Shown piece after piece: positions 26,124-34,733 of a stretch of 64,000 bases of DNA. The translations under genes and the position numbers were made by a program. Under the pieces are notes generated by a model that was given only the letters and a program-made list of their open reading frames with translations, did not search any database and was not told the origin of the DNA. Positions within the stretch are counted from its first letter, which is position 1, and each line of letters starts with the position of its first letter. Source of the stretch: Solirubrobacter ginsenosidimutans (GTDB lineage: Bacteria > Actinomycetota > Thermoleophilia > Solirubrobacterales > Solirubrobacteraceae); assembly GCF_027587205.1 (NCBI RefSeq), contig NZ_JAPDOD010000002.1:62001-126000 (forward strand). The letters are read 5' to 3'.

Positions 26124-26672
26124 ATGGCGCGTGACGACCACAAGCTGCTGCGGCGGATCGCCGCGGGTGACGACCGTGCGTTCTCCGCCTTCTACCGGGC
26201 GCACCTGAACGCGGTCGTCGCCTTCTTCCGCCGCCGGGTGCCGGACGCCGAATTGGCCTTCGACCTGGCGGCGGAGACCTTCGCGGTCGTCGCCGCGCGG
26301 GCCGACACCTTCGACGGCAGTGGTCCGCCGGCGGCGTGGCTGTTCGGGATCGCCCGCAACAAGCTGCGCGAGAGCCTGCGGCGGGGGCGGGTCGAGGACG
26401 AGGCTCGCCGCGCGCTCGGGCTCGCGCCCGTGGCACTGGACGACGAGGACCTCGAGCGGGTCGAGGAGCGGGCGGCCGGGGGCGGTCCGGCGTTGGAACG
26501 CGCCTTGGCCGCTTTGCCCGAGCCGATCCGGGCGGCGCTGCTCGCGCGGGTCGTCGACGAGCGCGAGTACGACGAGATCGCCGCGGAGCTCGAGTGCTCC
26601 GAGCAACTGGTGCGCCAGCGGGTACATCGCGGCCTGGCCCGGCTGCGCGCCGGGTTGGAGGAGACACGATGA
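26124..26672 (+). CDS. ECF-type RNA polymerase sigma factor
   Basis: A 182-residue sigma-70 factor of the extracytoplasmic-function group. Region 2 (AFSAFYRAHLNAVVAFFRRR, then DLAAETFAVVAARADTF and AAWLFGIARNKL) binds core polymerase and the -10 element. Region 4 (LLARVVDEREYDEIAAELEC, then SEQLVRQRVHRGLARLR) binds the -35 element. It starts 22 bp after the BTAD regulator. Its TGA overlaps the ATG of the next gene (ATGA at 26669-26672), the usual arrangement for a sigma/anti-sigma pair. Confidence 0.92.
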   Translation: MARDDHKLLRRIAAGDDRAFSAFYRAHLNAVVAFFRRRVPDAELAFDLAAETFAVVAARADTFDGSGPPAAWLFGIARNKLRESLRRGRVEDEARRALGLAPVALDDEDLERVEERAAGGGPALERALAALPEPIRAALLARVVDEREYDEIAAELECSEQLVRQRVHRGLARLRAGLEETR

Positions 26673-27577
26673 AGGACGCCTTCGACGACCTCGAGCGCGA
26701 GTTGCGCTCGGCTGTCCGGGCCCGGCGCAGGCCGCGGCTGCTGCGGACCCCGCTCCTCGCGCTCGCCGCCGCGCTGGTGCTCGGCGGCGGCGGCGCGGTG
26801 GCCGCGACGCAGATCAAGAGCAGCCCGGACGAGCGACGCGAGGGCATCGCGCTCGCCGAGCAGGCGATCAACGACACGCACGACGTCGGCGGGTGCAGCC
26901 ACGAGGGCAAGCCGCGGCAGACGGTCGTGACCGACATCCCGGTGCTCCCCGCGATCGCTCGCGCACTGCCGGCGTTGACGAAGCCGGACCCCCGCGGCGT
27001 CGTGCCGGTCAAGAGTCCCGTGACGGGGCGGGTGCTGCGCGACACGGCGCGGATGATTCCGATGGGGGGAGGCCTGCGCCTGCGCGTCTACGTGCTCGAC
27101 GGCCCCGACCTGACCGCCAAGACCGACCCGCGGGCCTGCATCGCGACCCGCCGCGCTCGCGTCGCCGAGCTCGCCGCGGGCCGCTCGCGGGCCGTCCGCG
27201 CGGCTGCCGATCGCAGGCTCACGCAGACGCGCGACACCGCGCCCGGGCTGCAGACGCTGTGGGTCATGGCCTTGCACGGAACGCACGAGGGCGGGTTCGG
27301 GACGGGGCTCCGCCTGCGGCCCGACGACCAGCTCGAGCCGGGCATCATCGCCAGCGGCAGCACCGGGCGCTTCGTGGACAGCGGTCGGCGTTACGTCGGC
27401 ATCGCGGACCCGCGGACGGCGCGGGTGCTCGTCGATCCGGCCCATGGGCGGTCGAAGCGGGTGCGGGTGCGCGAGGGCTTCTACTCGTTCGCGCTGCCTC
27501 GTGGGGCGGGGCATGTCGAGTTGCGCGAGGTCGATGGTTCGGGCGCGACGGTGCGCTCGTTCCCGCTCAGAGGTTGA
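26669..27577 (+). CDS. Membrane protein, probable anti-sigma factor partner
   Basis: A 302-residue protein coupled to the ECF sigma gene. The N-terminal 25 residues are cytoplasmic and highly charged (FDDLERELRSAVRARRRPRL). One membrane helix follows near residues 27-46 (TPLLALAAALVLGGGGAVAA). The remaining 250 residues are extracytoplasmic and beta-rich with a few Cys. This single-pass topology and the gene order fit a regulator that holds the sigma factor until an outside signal arrives, but no ZAS (H-x3-C-x2-C) motif is present in the short N-terminus. The function is therefore inferred from context. It ends inside the left arm of the inverted-repeat block. Confidence 0.65.
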   Translation: MKDAFDDLERELRSAVRARRRPRLLRTPLLALAAALVLGGGGAVAATQIKSSPDERREGIALAEQAINDTHDVGGCSHEGKPRQTVVTDIPVLPAIARALPALTKPDPRGVVPVKSPVTGRVLRDTARMIPMGGGLRLRVYVLDGPDLTAKTDPRACIATRRARVAELAAGRSRAVRAAADRRLTQTRDTAPGLQTLWVMALHGTHEGGFGTGLRLRPDDQLEPGIIASGSTGRFVDSGRRYVGIADPRTARVLVDPAHGRSKRVRVREGFYSFALPRGAGHVELREVDGSGATVRSFPLRG

Positions 27578-27945
27578 ACGTCAACTGCGCCGGGTGGGGA
27601 GGGGGGAGTGGCGCACCCTCCGGGTCTGCCTGCCGTGAGTCCGCCGCTCGGCGCGGCTCTGTTGGCTCGAATTGCCGTGTTGGGATACCGACAGTTACGG
27701 GCGTGGTGCTGACACCCCCGTCCGCGCCGGGCCTTGCGGTGATCGGTTTCGGCGAGCAACGAAGTCATGCGCGAGGGGGGTGACGAACAAATGCGTCCTG
27801 TGAGGACGCAAATGTTCCTCACCCCCACCAGCGCGCCAACTCGACCAGTGCGAACCTGATCGAAACGCGCGATCTGTCGCTCAAACGCGCACGGTCCACC
27901 ACGGCGACCGGCGCGCCACTCCCCCACCCGGCGCAGTTGAAGTTC
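27576..27945. mobile_element. MITE-like block bounded by imperfect terminal inverted repeats
   Basis: A non-coding stretch between two convergent genes. The left end (27576-27614) and right end (27913-27945) are inverted copies, both built on CAACTGCGCCGGGTGGG and GGAGTGGCGC, differing by a short insert of G/A bases on the left and single changes. The block also contains a strong internal hairpin (27776-27826). No transposase or coding-like frame is visible inside. No clear target-site duplication was found: the left flank is AGAGGTT and the right flank GTCCCTAG. The arms overlap the 3' end of one gene and stop 4 bp before the other. A non-autonomous element or a long bidirectional terminator are both possible. 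Confidence 0.5.
27776..27826. repeat. Strong 23-bp-arm hairpin inside the inverted-repeat block
   Basis: Left arm 27776-27798 and right arm 27804-27826, loop TGTGA. Twenty of 23 positions pair: GGGGGTGA, GAACA and TGCGTCC against their complements, with one mismatch and a two-base mismatch near the middle. The motif GGACGCAAATG/AAATGCGTCC stands out by its higher A/T content than its surroundings. Confidence 0.6.
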
Positions 27946-27949
27946 GTCC

Positions 27950-29026
27950 CTAGACCTGAAAGCGACCGTCAACGAGCAGCGGCTCACCGTCCACGGAGAG
28001 CGTCCCACCCGCCCGCAGATCGCAGATCATGTCCCAGTGCACCACGGAGTCGTTGGTGCCGCCGGTCTCCGGATACGAGCGCCCCACGGCCAGGTGCACG
28101 GTGCCCCCGATCTTCTCGTCGAAGAGGATCGCGCCGATCGGGCGGTCGATGCCGAAGTTCGTGCCGATCCCGAGCTCGCCCAGGAAGCGGGCGCCCTCGT
28201 CGGTGTCGAGCGTCGCCTGCAGGTAGGCGTCACCGCGCTCGGCCTTCGCGCTCACCACCCGCCCCGCCCGGAACTCGAGCGTGACGTCCTCGACGACCAC
28301 GCCGCGAGGTGCCGTGGGAATGGTGAACCGGATGACGCCCTCGGCGGACGTCTCGTGCGGGCCGGTGAAGACCTCGCCGGACGGCATGTTGCGCTTGCCG
28401 TCGGAGTTCACCCACGTCCGGCCCTCGACGTTGAGCGTCAGGTCGGTGCCTTCGGCCTGAATCCGGATCTCTCGCGCCGGCGCGAGCCTTTCGATCAGCC
28501 CCGCCTGGAACGCGCGCAGCTCACCCCACGCGGCGACCGGGTCGTCACGATCGAGGAACAGCGCCCGCTCGACGAACGCCTCCAGCTCACGCGTCCCCAT
28601 TCCCGCCTGCTGCGCGGCCGCCGGCGTCGGCCACAGCGTGATCGACCAGCGCTTGGCCACCCGCGCCTCGCGCAGCGGTGCCTGGGCCCGCGCCGCGCGC
28701 GCCATCCGCGCCGGGTCGACGGACGCCAGCGCGTTGGCGTTGTCGGTGGCCTGGATGCGCAGCGACGCGTCCAGCGCCTGCGCCGCCGCCAGCTCGGCCG
28801 AGGGGAACGAGTCCAGCGCCGCGTCGGTCACCGCGGCCCAGTAGCCCTCGGACTGCCCGGGCAGTGAGACGTCCAGCAGCGGCCAGGCGCCCCGTTCGAG
28901 GATCTCCCGCTGCAGCGCCAGCAGCAGCGGCGCGGCGAGCGTCGTGGAGGACACCTGGATCTGCTGTCCCGGCTGGACCTCGAGGCAGTAGTCGGTCAGC
29001 AACCGCGCGAAGCCGTCGACGTTCAT
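27950..29026 (-). CDS. M29-family aminopeptidase (AmpS/AmpT-like)
   Basis: A 358-residue metalloaminopeptidase of family M29 (thermophilic aminopeptidase, AmpS). FARLLTDYCLEVQPGQQIQV at the N-terminus, then NMPSGEVFTGPHETSAEGVI, where the Glu and His are metal ligands. GRVVSAKAERGDAYL, LGELGIGTNFGI, ILFDEKIGGTVHLAVGRSYP and HWDMICDLRAGG are further family blocks with the remaining ligands. It removes N-terminal residues from peptides in the cytoplasm. The ATG at 29024-29026 overlaps the stop of the preceding minus-strand gene by one base (TGATG), so translation is coupled. The longer frame to 29425 is not used. Confidence 0.92.
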   Translation of the reverse strand: MNVDGFARLLTDYCLEVQPGQQIQVSSTTLAAPLLLALQREILERGAWPLLDVSLPGQSEGYWAAVTDAALDSFPSAELAAAQALDASLRIQATDNANALASVDPARMARAARAQAPLREARVAKRWSITLWPTPAAAQQAGMGTRELEAFVERALFLDRDDPVAAWGELRAFQAGLIERLAPAREIRIQAEGTDLTLNVEGRTWVNSDGKRNMPSGEVFTGPHETSAEGVIRFTIPTAPRGVVVEDVTLEFRAGRVVSAKAERGDAYLQATLDTDEGARFLGELGIGTNFGIDRPIGAILFDEKIGGTVHLAVGRSYPETGGTNDSVVHWDMICDLRAGGTLSVDGEPLLVDGRFQV

Positions 29027-29379
29027 CACGGAGCCTCCATGTCGGGGAAGTGTTCGGCGAGGTGGGCGCGCAGCGTCTCGCGGATCCAGCGCCGCTCGTC
29101 CACGGAGGCGAAGCGGAACCGCGCGAGCAGCTCCTTCTGGCGCGTGATCGGCTCGACGCCGCCGATCGCCCAGCTGACCGCCAGCCGCTCGAAGAGGAAC
29201 TCGACCGATCGCTGCCAGGCGTCCTCCTGGGAGAGGATGTTGCCCTTGGCGACCTCCGCGTATTGCGCGCGGGTCGCCGGCGTCAGCGCGCCGCGCAGCA
29301 CGAGCACCGAATCGTGCTCGTCGCGGTAAGCGCTGTTGGGCGCCCGCGGGCGCTCGTTGCGTCGGCCCTTCTTCGCCAT
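29026..29379 (-). CDS. Hypothetical small basic protein
   Basis: A 117-residue protein starting at ATG 29377-29379. The first 20 residues are basic (KKGRRNERPRAP). The rest is helical with a conserved-looking block VLVLRGALTPATRAQYAEVA and repeated Arg/Trp/Phe positions (WQRSVEFLFERLAVSW, ARFRFASVDERRWIRETLRA). No family is recognised by me. It is coupled to the aminopeptidase gene by a one-base overlap, and divergent from the MBL-fold gene with 26 bp between starts. Confidence 0.65.
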   Translation of the reverse strand: MAKKGRRNERPRAPNSAYRDEHDSVLVLRGALTPATRAQYAEVAKGNILSQEDAWQRSVEFLFERLAVSWAIGGVEPITRQKELLARFRFASVDERRWIRETLRAHLAEHFPDMEAP

Positions 29380-29405
29380 CGCTCGGACGGTAGCGTCCCG
29401 GTCCG

Positions 29406-30410
29406 ATGCGGGACCGCAAGCCCACCAGGACACGCGATCACGGCCGTGGCGAGCGGGTGCTGCCGGGCGTCTGGCGCCTGCGGCTGCCGCTCGGTCTGCC
29501 CAACGTCCCGCACTGCAACGCATGGGCGCTGAAGGCAGGGAACGGGATCGTCCTCGTCGACACGGGGATGCACGATCGCGACTCGATGGGCAACCTCGAG
29601 CGGGCGCTCGAGGAGGCCGGCTTCAAGATCCGCGACGTCAAGCTGATCGTGATCACCCACGCCCACATCGACCATTGCGGGCAGGCGCCGCCGATCGCCA
29701 CGCGCTCCGGAGCCGAGATCTGGATGCATCCCGCCTGGAAGCTGCACGCCGCGCACCCGCCCGATCTCGACGAGACGATCGAGGTCGCGCTGCAGAGCGG
29801 CGTGCCCGAGGAGCCGTTGCGCCGCTGGGCGGAGCGGCGTCGCGGCCACGGGACCGGCCAGGCGGGCGTGCTCTACGCCGACAAGGACCTCCTTCCCGGC
29901 GTGACGATCGAGACTGACGCCGGGACGTGGCAGGTGGTCGAGACGCCCGGCCACGCGCCGTCGCACGTCTGCCTGCACCAGCCCGAGCAGCGGCTGCTGA
30001 TCTCCGGCGACCACCTGCTCGGGCGCGTCTCGCAGTTCTTCGACGTCGGCTATACGCCCGATCCGGTAGGGGAGTTCCTGCACTCGCTGGACGTCACCGA
30101 CGCGCTCGACACGCGCCTCGCATTCGCCGGCCACGCTCGCCCGTTCACTGACGTCGCCGGCCACATCCAGGCCAACCGGGACCTCGTCGCCCGCAACCTC
30201 GACGCCGTCCGAGCCGCGCTGCGCAGCGGCGACAAGACCGCTTACGAGACCGCCCGCACCGTCTACGGCAGGCACTTCACCGTCGAACTGGCGAGCTGGC
30301 AGATGACGATGACGACCGCCTGGCTCACCCACCTCGAGGTGCTCGGCGAGGTCACCAGGACCCCCTCGGAGGGCGAGGATCCCGCCGAGCGCTGGACGGT
30401 CGCTCCCTAA
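29406..30410 (+). CDS. MBL-fold metallohydrolase
   Basis: A 334-residue metallo-beta-lactamase-fold protein with the metal motif THAHIDHCGQ (H-x-H-x-D-H, about residues 85-94), ETPGHAPSHVCL, LISGDHLLGRVSQF and LAFAGHARPF as further ligand blocks. After the catalytic domain, about 70 helical residues (ANRDLVARNLDAVRAALRSG to AWLTHLEVLG) resemble the winged-helix addition of the MBL/LACTB2 type. Substrates of this group range from thioesters to RNA, so the function cannot be fixed. It ends 9 bp before metF, but metF has its own -10-like box. Confidence 0.85.
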   Translation: MRDRKPTRTRDHGRGERVLPGVWRLRLPLGLPNVPHCNAWALKAGNGIVLVDTGMHDRDSMGNLERALEEAGFKIRDVKLIVITHAHIDHCGQAPPIATRSGAEIWMHPAWKLHAAHPPDLDETIEVALQSGVPEEPLRRWAERRRGHGTGQAGVLYADKDLLPGVTIETDAGTWQVVETPGHAPSHVCLHQPEQRLLISGDHLLGRVSQFFDVGYTPDPVGEFLHSLDVTDALDTRLAFAGHARPFTDVAGHIQANRDLVARNLDAVRAALRSGDKTAYETARTVYGRHFTVELASWQMTMTTAWLTHLEVLGEVTRTPSEGEDPAERWTVAP

Positions 30411-30419
30411 ACTGCCCCG

Positions 30420-31328
30420 ATGCGCATCGACGAGCGGATCGCGAGCGGAGCCGAGCCGGCCTTCTCGTTCGAGTTCTACCCGCCCAAGACCGACGACGGC
30501 GAGGCGAACCTGGCCACAGCCCTCACCGAGTTGGCACGGCTGGAGCCGACGTTCGTCTCGGTGACCTACGGCGCCGGCGGCACACCCGCCGAGCGGGGCA
30601 AGACGATCGACATCGTCAGCCGGATCAAGGCCGACCACGGCCTCGAGGCGATGGCGCACTTCACGTGCGTGGGCGCGACGGTCGACGAGCTGCGCACGGT
30701 GCTGGACCGGATGCGCGACGCCGGCATCGAGAACGTGCTCGCCCTGCGCGGCGACCCGCCCGCGGGCGTGGACGCGAGCGAGTGGGTTGCGGCCGACGGC
30801 GGGCTGCGTTACTCCCGCGAGCTGATCGAGCTGATCCGCGCCGACTACGACTTCGCGGTCGGCGCCGCGTGCTTCCCGGAGGTCCACCTGGCCGCCGAGT
30901 CCGCGGAGTCAGACCTCAAGTACACCCGCGAGAAGGTCGACGCGGGCGCGAAGTTCCTGATCTCCCAGCTCTTCTTCGACAACCAGGTCTACTACGACTT
31001 CGTGGCCCGGGCGCGCGACGCCGGCATCGACGTCCCGATCATCCCGGGCATCATGCCGATCACCAACGCGGCCCAGATCAAGCGCTTCACGCAGATGTGC
31101 GGCGCGTCGATCCCGCCCGGCCTGCTGCGCGAGCTCGAGCTGCGGATCGACCAGCCCGAGGCCGTCGCCGACTTCGGCGTCGCCTACGCGACGATGCAGT
31201 GCGCCGACCTCCTCGCCAACGGCGCCCCCGGCATCCACTTCTACACGCTCAACCGCTCGCCCTCGACGCGCGCGATCCTCAGCGCCCTGCGCTGCCTGGC
31301 GCCCTGGCGCCGCGCCGTCACCGCGTAG
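30420..31328 (+). CDS. metF: 5,10-methylenetetrahydrofolate reductase
   Basis: A 302-residue flavoenzyme that reduces methylene-tetrahydrofolate to 5-methyl-tetrahydrofolate for methionine synthesis. FSFEFYPPKTDDGEANL (residues 15-31) holds the catalytic Glu. FVSVTYGAGG, MAHFTCVGAT, NVLALRGDPP, KFLISQLFFDNQVY, IIPGIMPITN and GIHFYTLNRS are the standard TIM-barrel motifs. A TAAACT box at 30408-30413 lies 6 nt before ATG 30420, which fits a leaderless transcript. The 3' end overlaps the convergent secreted-protein gene by 11 bp. Confidence 0.95.
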   Translation: MRIDERIASGAEPAFSFEFYPPKTDDGEANLATALTELARLEPTFVSVTYGAGGTPAERGKTIDIVSRIKADHGLEAMAHFTCVGATVDELRTVLDRMRDAGIENVLALRGDPPAGVDASEWVAADGGLRYSRELIELIRADYDFAVGAACFPEVHLAAESAESDLKYTREKVDAGAKFLISQLFFDNQVYYDFVARARDAGIDVPIIPGIMPITNAAQIKRFTQMCGASIPPGLLRELELRIDQPEAVADFGVAYATMQCADLLANGAPGIHFYTLNRSPSTRAILSALRCLAPWRRAVTA

Positions 31329-32331
31329 TCACGTACAGCGCGCCCTTGCGGGCCTGGATGAAGTTCACGCGGCCGGGCTTGCTCGTCCACACCGGCACCC
31401 GGGAGACCGACGCGAAGCGCGGCTTCCCGAAGCTGCCGTCGGTGCCGCGGACGGCCGTGTAGGACTGGTCGAAGTTGCGCCGGAAGACGAGCACCTGGCG
31501 TCCGCCGGGCCACGTGAACAGCTGTGGATCCCGGCAGCCCTGCTTCGCCGCCTGGCAGAGCGCCAGGACGTCGTCGGCGGGGTGCACCGCACGCGATCCC
31601 TCGACGACCCACACGCTCGGGTCCTCGTGCGCGGCGGGCGGATCGATCGCGGCGAACGCGCCGCGCTGCTGGCGCATGGCGGCCCCGGTGGCATCACCGG
31701 GGGCGACGTCCTGGTAGGGCGCCTGGTCGCGCCACGTCACGACCATGGTGCCGTCGGTGGCGATCGCCGTGATCGAGATGGCGGGTTGCAGATCGCCGCT
31801 GGCGCGCAGGTCCTGCGCGGCTGCGAAATCTTCGCCCGGTTCGCGGACCGTGACCCGTACGCCGCCCTGGAGCGTCGGGGCGGCGATCGCGACCGTGCCC
31901 GACCGATTGCTGGCCAGGTCCCACCCAGGGTGCTGCGTGTCGCCTTCCCACACCGTATTGACGCCCGTCAGCACCGTACGCTGCGGCCCGAGCTTTCCGG
32001 TGCGGTCCCAGGTGCGGACGCGGACCGCGTCGCCGGCGTCCCACGCGACCAGGCCGGCGCCGCCTTCGAGCCGCGCGAACCGGACCGCGTGTGGGCGCCT
32101 GGTCGCGAGCGTCACCTGCCGCCAGCGGTCGTGTGCGCCGAATACGGCGAGCTTGGTCGTGGTCCGGCGGCTCACGACGACGGCGAGGCGCTGACCTTGA
32201 CCCGACGAGGCGGTCAGGCTGTGCCCGTCAGAGCCGATCGCGAGCGGGATCCGCTGGGCGGCGTGCGCCGTCGCGGTGAAGGCCACCAGACCGATCAGGC
32301 CGGTTGCGAGTGCTGGTAGTCCTTTGCGCAT
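31318..32331 (-). CDS. Secreted protein of unknown function
   Basis: A 337-residue exported protein with signal peptide MRKGLPALATGLIGLVAFTA and cleavage near AHA-AQ. The mature part has repeated beta-strand patterns with Trp and Val (VVVSRRTTTKLAVFGAHDRW, VRVRTWDRTGKLGPQRTVL, MVVTWRDQAPY), reminiscent of a beta-propeller. Two Cys (LCQAAKQGC) could form one disulfide. The related secreted protein at 43790-44686 has a similar layout. No catalytic motif is evident. It is convergent with metF. Confidence 0.72.
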   Translation of the reverse strand: MRKGLPALATGLIGLVAFTATAHAAQRIPLAIGSDGHSLTASSGQGQRLAVVVSRRTTTKLAVFGAHDRWRQVTLATRRPHAVRFARLEGGAGLVAWDAGDAVRVRTWDRTGKLGPQRTVLTGVNTVWEGDTQHPGWDLASNRSGTVAIAAPTLQGGVRVTVREPGEDFAAAQDLRASGDLQPAISITAIATDGTMVVTWRDQAPYQDVAPGDATGAAMRQQRGAFAAIDPPAAHEDPSVWVVEGSRAVHPADDVLALCQAAKQGCRDPQLFTWPGGRQVLVFRRNFDQSYTAVRGTDGSFGKPRFASVSRVPVWTSKPGRVNFIQARKGALYVTTR

Positions 32332-32370
32332 ATGCCCGTCCGGAACGCGTTGCGGCCGGACAGGTTGCGC

Positions 32371-33696
32371 CTATGAGGTCGTGCGGCGCTCCCGAGGGAG
32401 GTCGCGGTCGGCGGCCTCCAGCAGCTCCATGACGTCGGCGCCCTCGGTGGTCACCGCGGCGCCGACGGACAGGCCGACGGGCGGGTCGGCGGTGACGAGC
32501 TCGACCGGCAATGAGCCCTCGACCTCGTCGACCAGTGCGCTGATCGTCGCGCGGCCGATCTCCTGGCTGCCGCGCACCCACACCCCGAACTCGTCGCCGC
32601 CGAGCCGCCCCGCGACGCCGTGGCGGGCGAGCACCCGCGCGACCTCGGTCAGGACCAGATCGCCGGAGCGGTGGCCGTGGGTGTCGTTGATGCTCTTGAA
32701 GGCATCGACGTCGCAGACCAGCAGGGTGCCGTCGGAGCCCGCGGCGAGCTCGCGCTGGACGGCGTCGATCCAGCTGCGGCGGTTGTGCAGGCCGGTCAGG
32801 TCGTCGGTGTGGGCGATGGCTTCCAGGCGCCCGACGGCCTCGGAGAGATCGCCGGTGGCGCCCGCCGGGGCGACGCCCGCGCGCTCGGCGACCTCGTCCA
32901 GCAGTTCAGTGCTCGCGTCGAGCTTCTCGAGCGCGATGCCGAGCAGCGTGCGGTCGATCTCGTTGCCCGCCAGCAGGTGGGCGATCGAGTCGGCGATCTG
33001 GACGCAGGCGGCCTCGCGGGTGGGGGAGGCGAGACCGGTCGGGCCGCCGTGGTGGTAGGCGATGGCTTTCGTGACCGCGTCGTCGGGCTCGCTCAGGCCG
33101 ACCAGCAGCGCGCCTGCGGCGGCGTGGTCGAGGCCGAGGCGCTTGCGCTCTAGCGCCGCGCGCGGGGCGCCGACGGGCTCCTCGGCGGCGATCTCCTCCA
33201 GCGCGACGACCCCGAACGCCGCGGGCATCAGCAGCTTGCCGACGTCGTGCAGCAGGCCGGCGAGGTGGGCGGTGTCGGTGTGGGCACCGCGCAGCTCGGC
33301 GGTCGTGTAGGAGTAGGCGGCGACGGTCACGGCGTGAACGTGCAGCTGGCCGCGGCTGAGGTGCGCACCGCCCGGGAAGCGCTCCAGGAAGCGGTAGGTG
33401 GCGGCCTCGAGCGCCACCCGGACGACAGCGCGACGGCCGAGCAGGGTGACCGCTTGGCGGATCGTGCGCGCGCGGATCGGTCGCGCGTTGGCGGCCGAGT
33501 TGGCGTAGCGCAGGAGGTTGGCCGCGAACGCCTCGTCGGACTCGATCACCGCGACGAGGTCGCTGGTGGAGCCGTTGGGGTCGTCGGCGAGTGTGCGGAT
33601 GCGGGCGACCGTCCCGCCGAGCACGGGCAGGGGTCCGATACGCCGGAGGGCGTCGTGCACGCGCGTGTCGGGCTTGGAGAATCGGGGCATCCGCAA
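32371..33696 (-). CDS. HDOD-GGDEF protein (probable diguanylate cyclase)
   Basis: A 441-residue soluble signalling protein. Residues about 18-220 form an HDOD domain (IGPLPVLGGTVARIR, ANLLRYANSA, LHDVGKLLMPAAF, AIAYHHGG). Residues about 285-435 form a GGDEF domain with DDLTGLHNRRSW, VCDVDAFKSINDTHGHRSGD and an intact GGDEF active site (LGGDEFGVW), so synthesis of cyclic di-GMP is likely. The allosteric RxxD inhibitory site five residues before GGDEF is absent (the matching residues are RHGV). HDOD input would feed a redox, stress or phosphorylation signal into the cyclase. Start ATG 33694-33696; a second ATG two codons later is possible. Confidence 0.9.
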   Translation of the reverse strand: MRMPRFSKPDTRVHDALRRIGPLPVLGGTVARIRTLADDPNGSTSDLVAVIESDEAFAANLLRYANSAANARPIRARTIRQAVTLLGRRAVVRVALEAATYRFLERFPGGAHLSRGQLHVHAVTVAAYSYTTAELRGAHTDTAHLAGLLHDVGKLLMPAAFGVVALEEIAAEEPVGAPRAALERKRLGLDHAAAGALLVGLSEPDDAVTKAIAYHHGGPTGLASPTREAACVQIADSIAHLLAGNEIDRTLLGIALEKLDASTELLDEVAERAGVAPAGATGDLSEAVGRLEAIAHTDDLTGLHNRRSWIDAVQRELAAGSDGTLLVCDVDAFKSINDTHGHRSGDLVLTEVARVLARHGVAGRLGGDEFGVWVRGSQEIGRATISALVDEVEGSLPVELVTADPPVGLSVGAAVTTEGADVMELLEAADRDLPRERRTTS

Positions 33697-33735
33697 GTCT
33701 CATCGGCCACCCTGAGGACCTGCATGAGCGTCCGT

Positions 33736-34032
33736 CTAGGGGCGGGTTTTCGGTGTGCTGGGCTCGATGTCGAGAGCGTGGGCCACCTGGGGATGGCCGT
33801 CCTGCTCCCAGGCGATATCGATCTGGTCGTTGCGCCTGTAGGTCCCGATACCCCATGCGCCCCAGAACCATCGCCAGAAGCCGAGTTTTCCTTCCTTGAT
33901 CAGTTCTCGCGAGAACACGAGCGCGCCGTCGGCGACGCGATAATCGCGCCCGAACTCCTGCTTGACGCCGTTCACGTAGACCGTGAACGGCTCGCGCACA
34001 CCCGGCGGTAGGGGGACCCGTGTCTCGTCCAT
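33736..34032 (-). CDS. Hypothetical protein
   Basis: A 98-residue protein (ATG 34030-34032) with a short Pro-rich start, the beta-rich block EPFTVYVNGVKQEFGRDYRV, then VFSRELIKEGKLGFWRWFWG and an acidic end. No membrane helix longer than 20 residues is clear, although GFWRWFWGAWGIG could lie at a membrane surface. It is the kind of small protein shared among Solirubrobacterales, in my view, but no function is known. It is divergent from the YgjP-type gene. Confidence 0.65.
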   Translation of the reverse strand: MDETRVPLPPGVREPFTVYVNGVKQEFGRDYRVADGALVFSRELIKEGKLGFWRWFWGAWGIGTYRRNDQIDIAWEQDGHPQVAHALDIEPSTPKTRP

Positions 34033-34082
34033 GTCGGGCCGGATGATCGCATCCGGAGGGCGCTCTACCCTCGTGGACCGCC

Positions 34083-34733
34083 GTGTCCATGCCGTATCGC
34101 ATCCGCCGCTCCGATCGCGCTCGCCGCATCCGGGTCAGCGTGGACAACGATGGACAGGTCGAGGTCGTGCTCCCGCGGCGCTCTCCCGAGCGGCACGCCG
34201 AGGAGGCCGTCCGGCAGCTGGGTCCGTGGATCGAGCGGCGCAAGCGCGCGGTCGCGCGGGCGGTCTCGGAGATGGAGCGCGAGGCGGGCACCGTGCCCTA
34301 CCTGGGCGAGACATTGCGGCTCGTGCCCGAGGCGGGGCGGGAGCGGGTCCACCGGCGCGGTGACGAGCTGCTGGTGCCCGCGGGTGACCCGCGCGAGGCG
34401 CTGGAGCGGTGGTACCGGCGTCAGGCGCGGCTGGAGATCGCTCCCCGCCTGGACGCGGCGACCGCCCGCGCCGGCACGAGCTACAGCGGGCTGACGATCC
34501 GGGGTCAGCGCACCCGCTGGGCGTCGCGCTCCTCGTCGGGCGGGATGTCCTTCAACTGGCGGCTGCTGCTCGCGCCGCCCGAGATCCTCGACTACGTCGT
34601 CGAGCACGAGGTCGCCCACATCGAGGTGATGGACCACTCGCCGCGCTTCTGGCGGCTGCTCGCGTCGCGCTCCCCGCGCTGGCGGGAGCATTCCGCCTGG
34701 TTGAAGCGCTACGGGTCGACGCTCACGCTGTGA
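34083..34733 (+). CDS. YgjP-type zinc metallopeptidase (DUF45)
   Basis: A 216-residue protein of the YgjP/DUF45 family. The N-terminal half is a beta-rich domain (YRIRRSDRARRIRVSVDNDG). The C-terminal half has RGQRTRWASRSSSGGMSFNW and the zinc motif VVEHEVAHIEVMDHSPRFW, with HEVAH as the HExxH signature and the downstream His as third ligand. The family is related to SprT-type peptidases; natural substrates are unknown. The ATG at 34083 is followed by a second at 34089. The stop codon overlaps the convergent hypothetical gene by 11 bp. Confidence 0.88.
   Translation: MSMPYRIRRSDRARRIRVSVDNDGQVEVVLPRRSPERHAEEAVRQLGPWIERRKRAVARAVSEMEREAGTVPYLGETLRLVPEAGRERVHRRGDELLVPAGDPREALERWYRRQARLEIAPRLDAATARAGTSYSGLTIRGQRTRWASRSSSGGMSFNWRLLLAPPEILDYVVEHEVAHIEVMDHSPRFWRLLASRSPRWREHSAWLKRYGSTLTL

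Noticed and set aside
27481..28008. 175-codon minus-strand frame through the inverted-repeat block
   Set aside because: It reads across the ends of two real genes and the repeats; composition is not coding-like.
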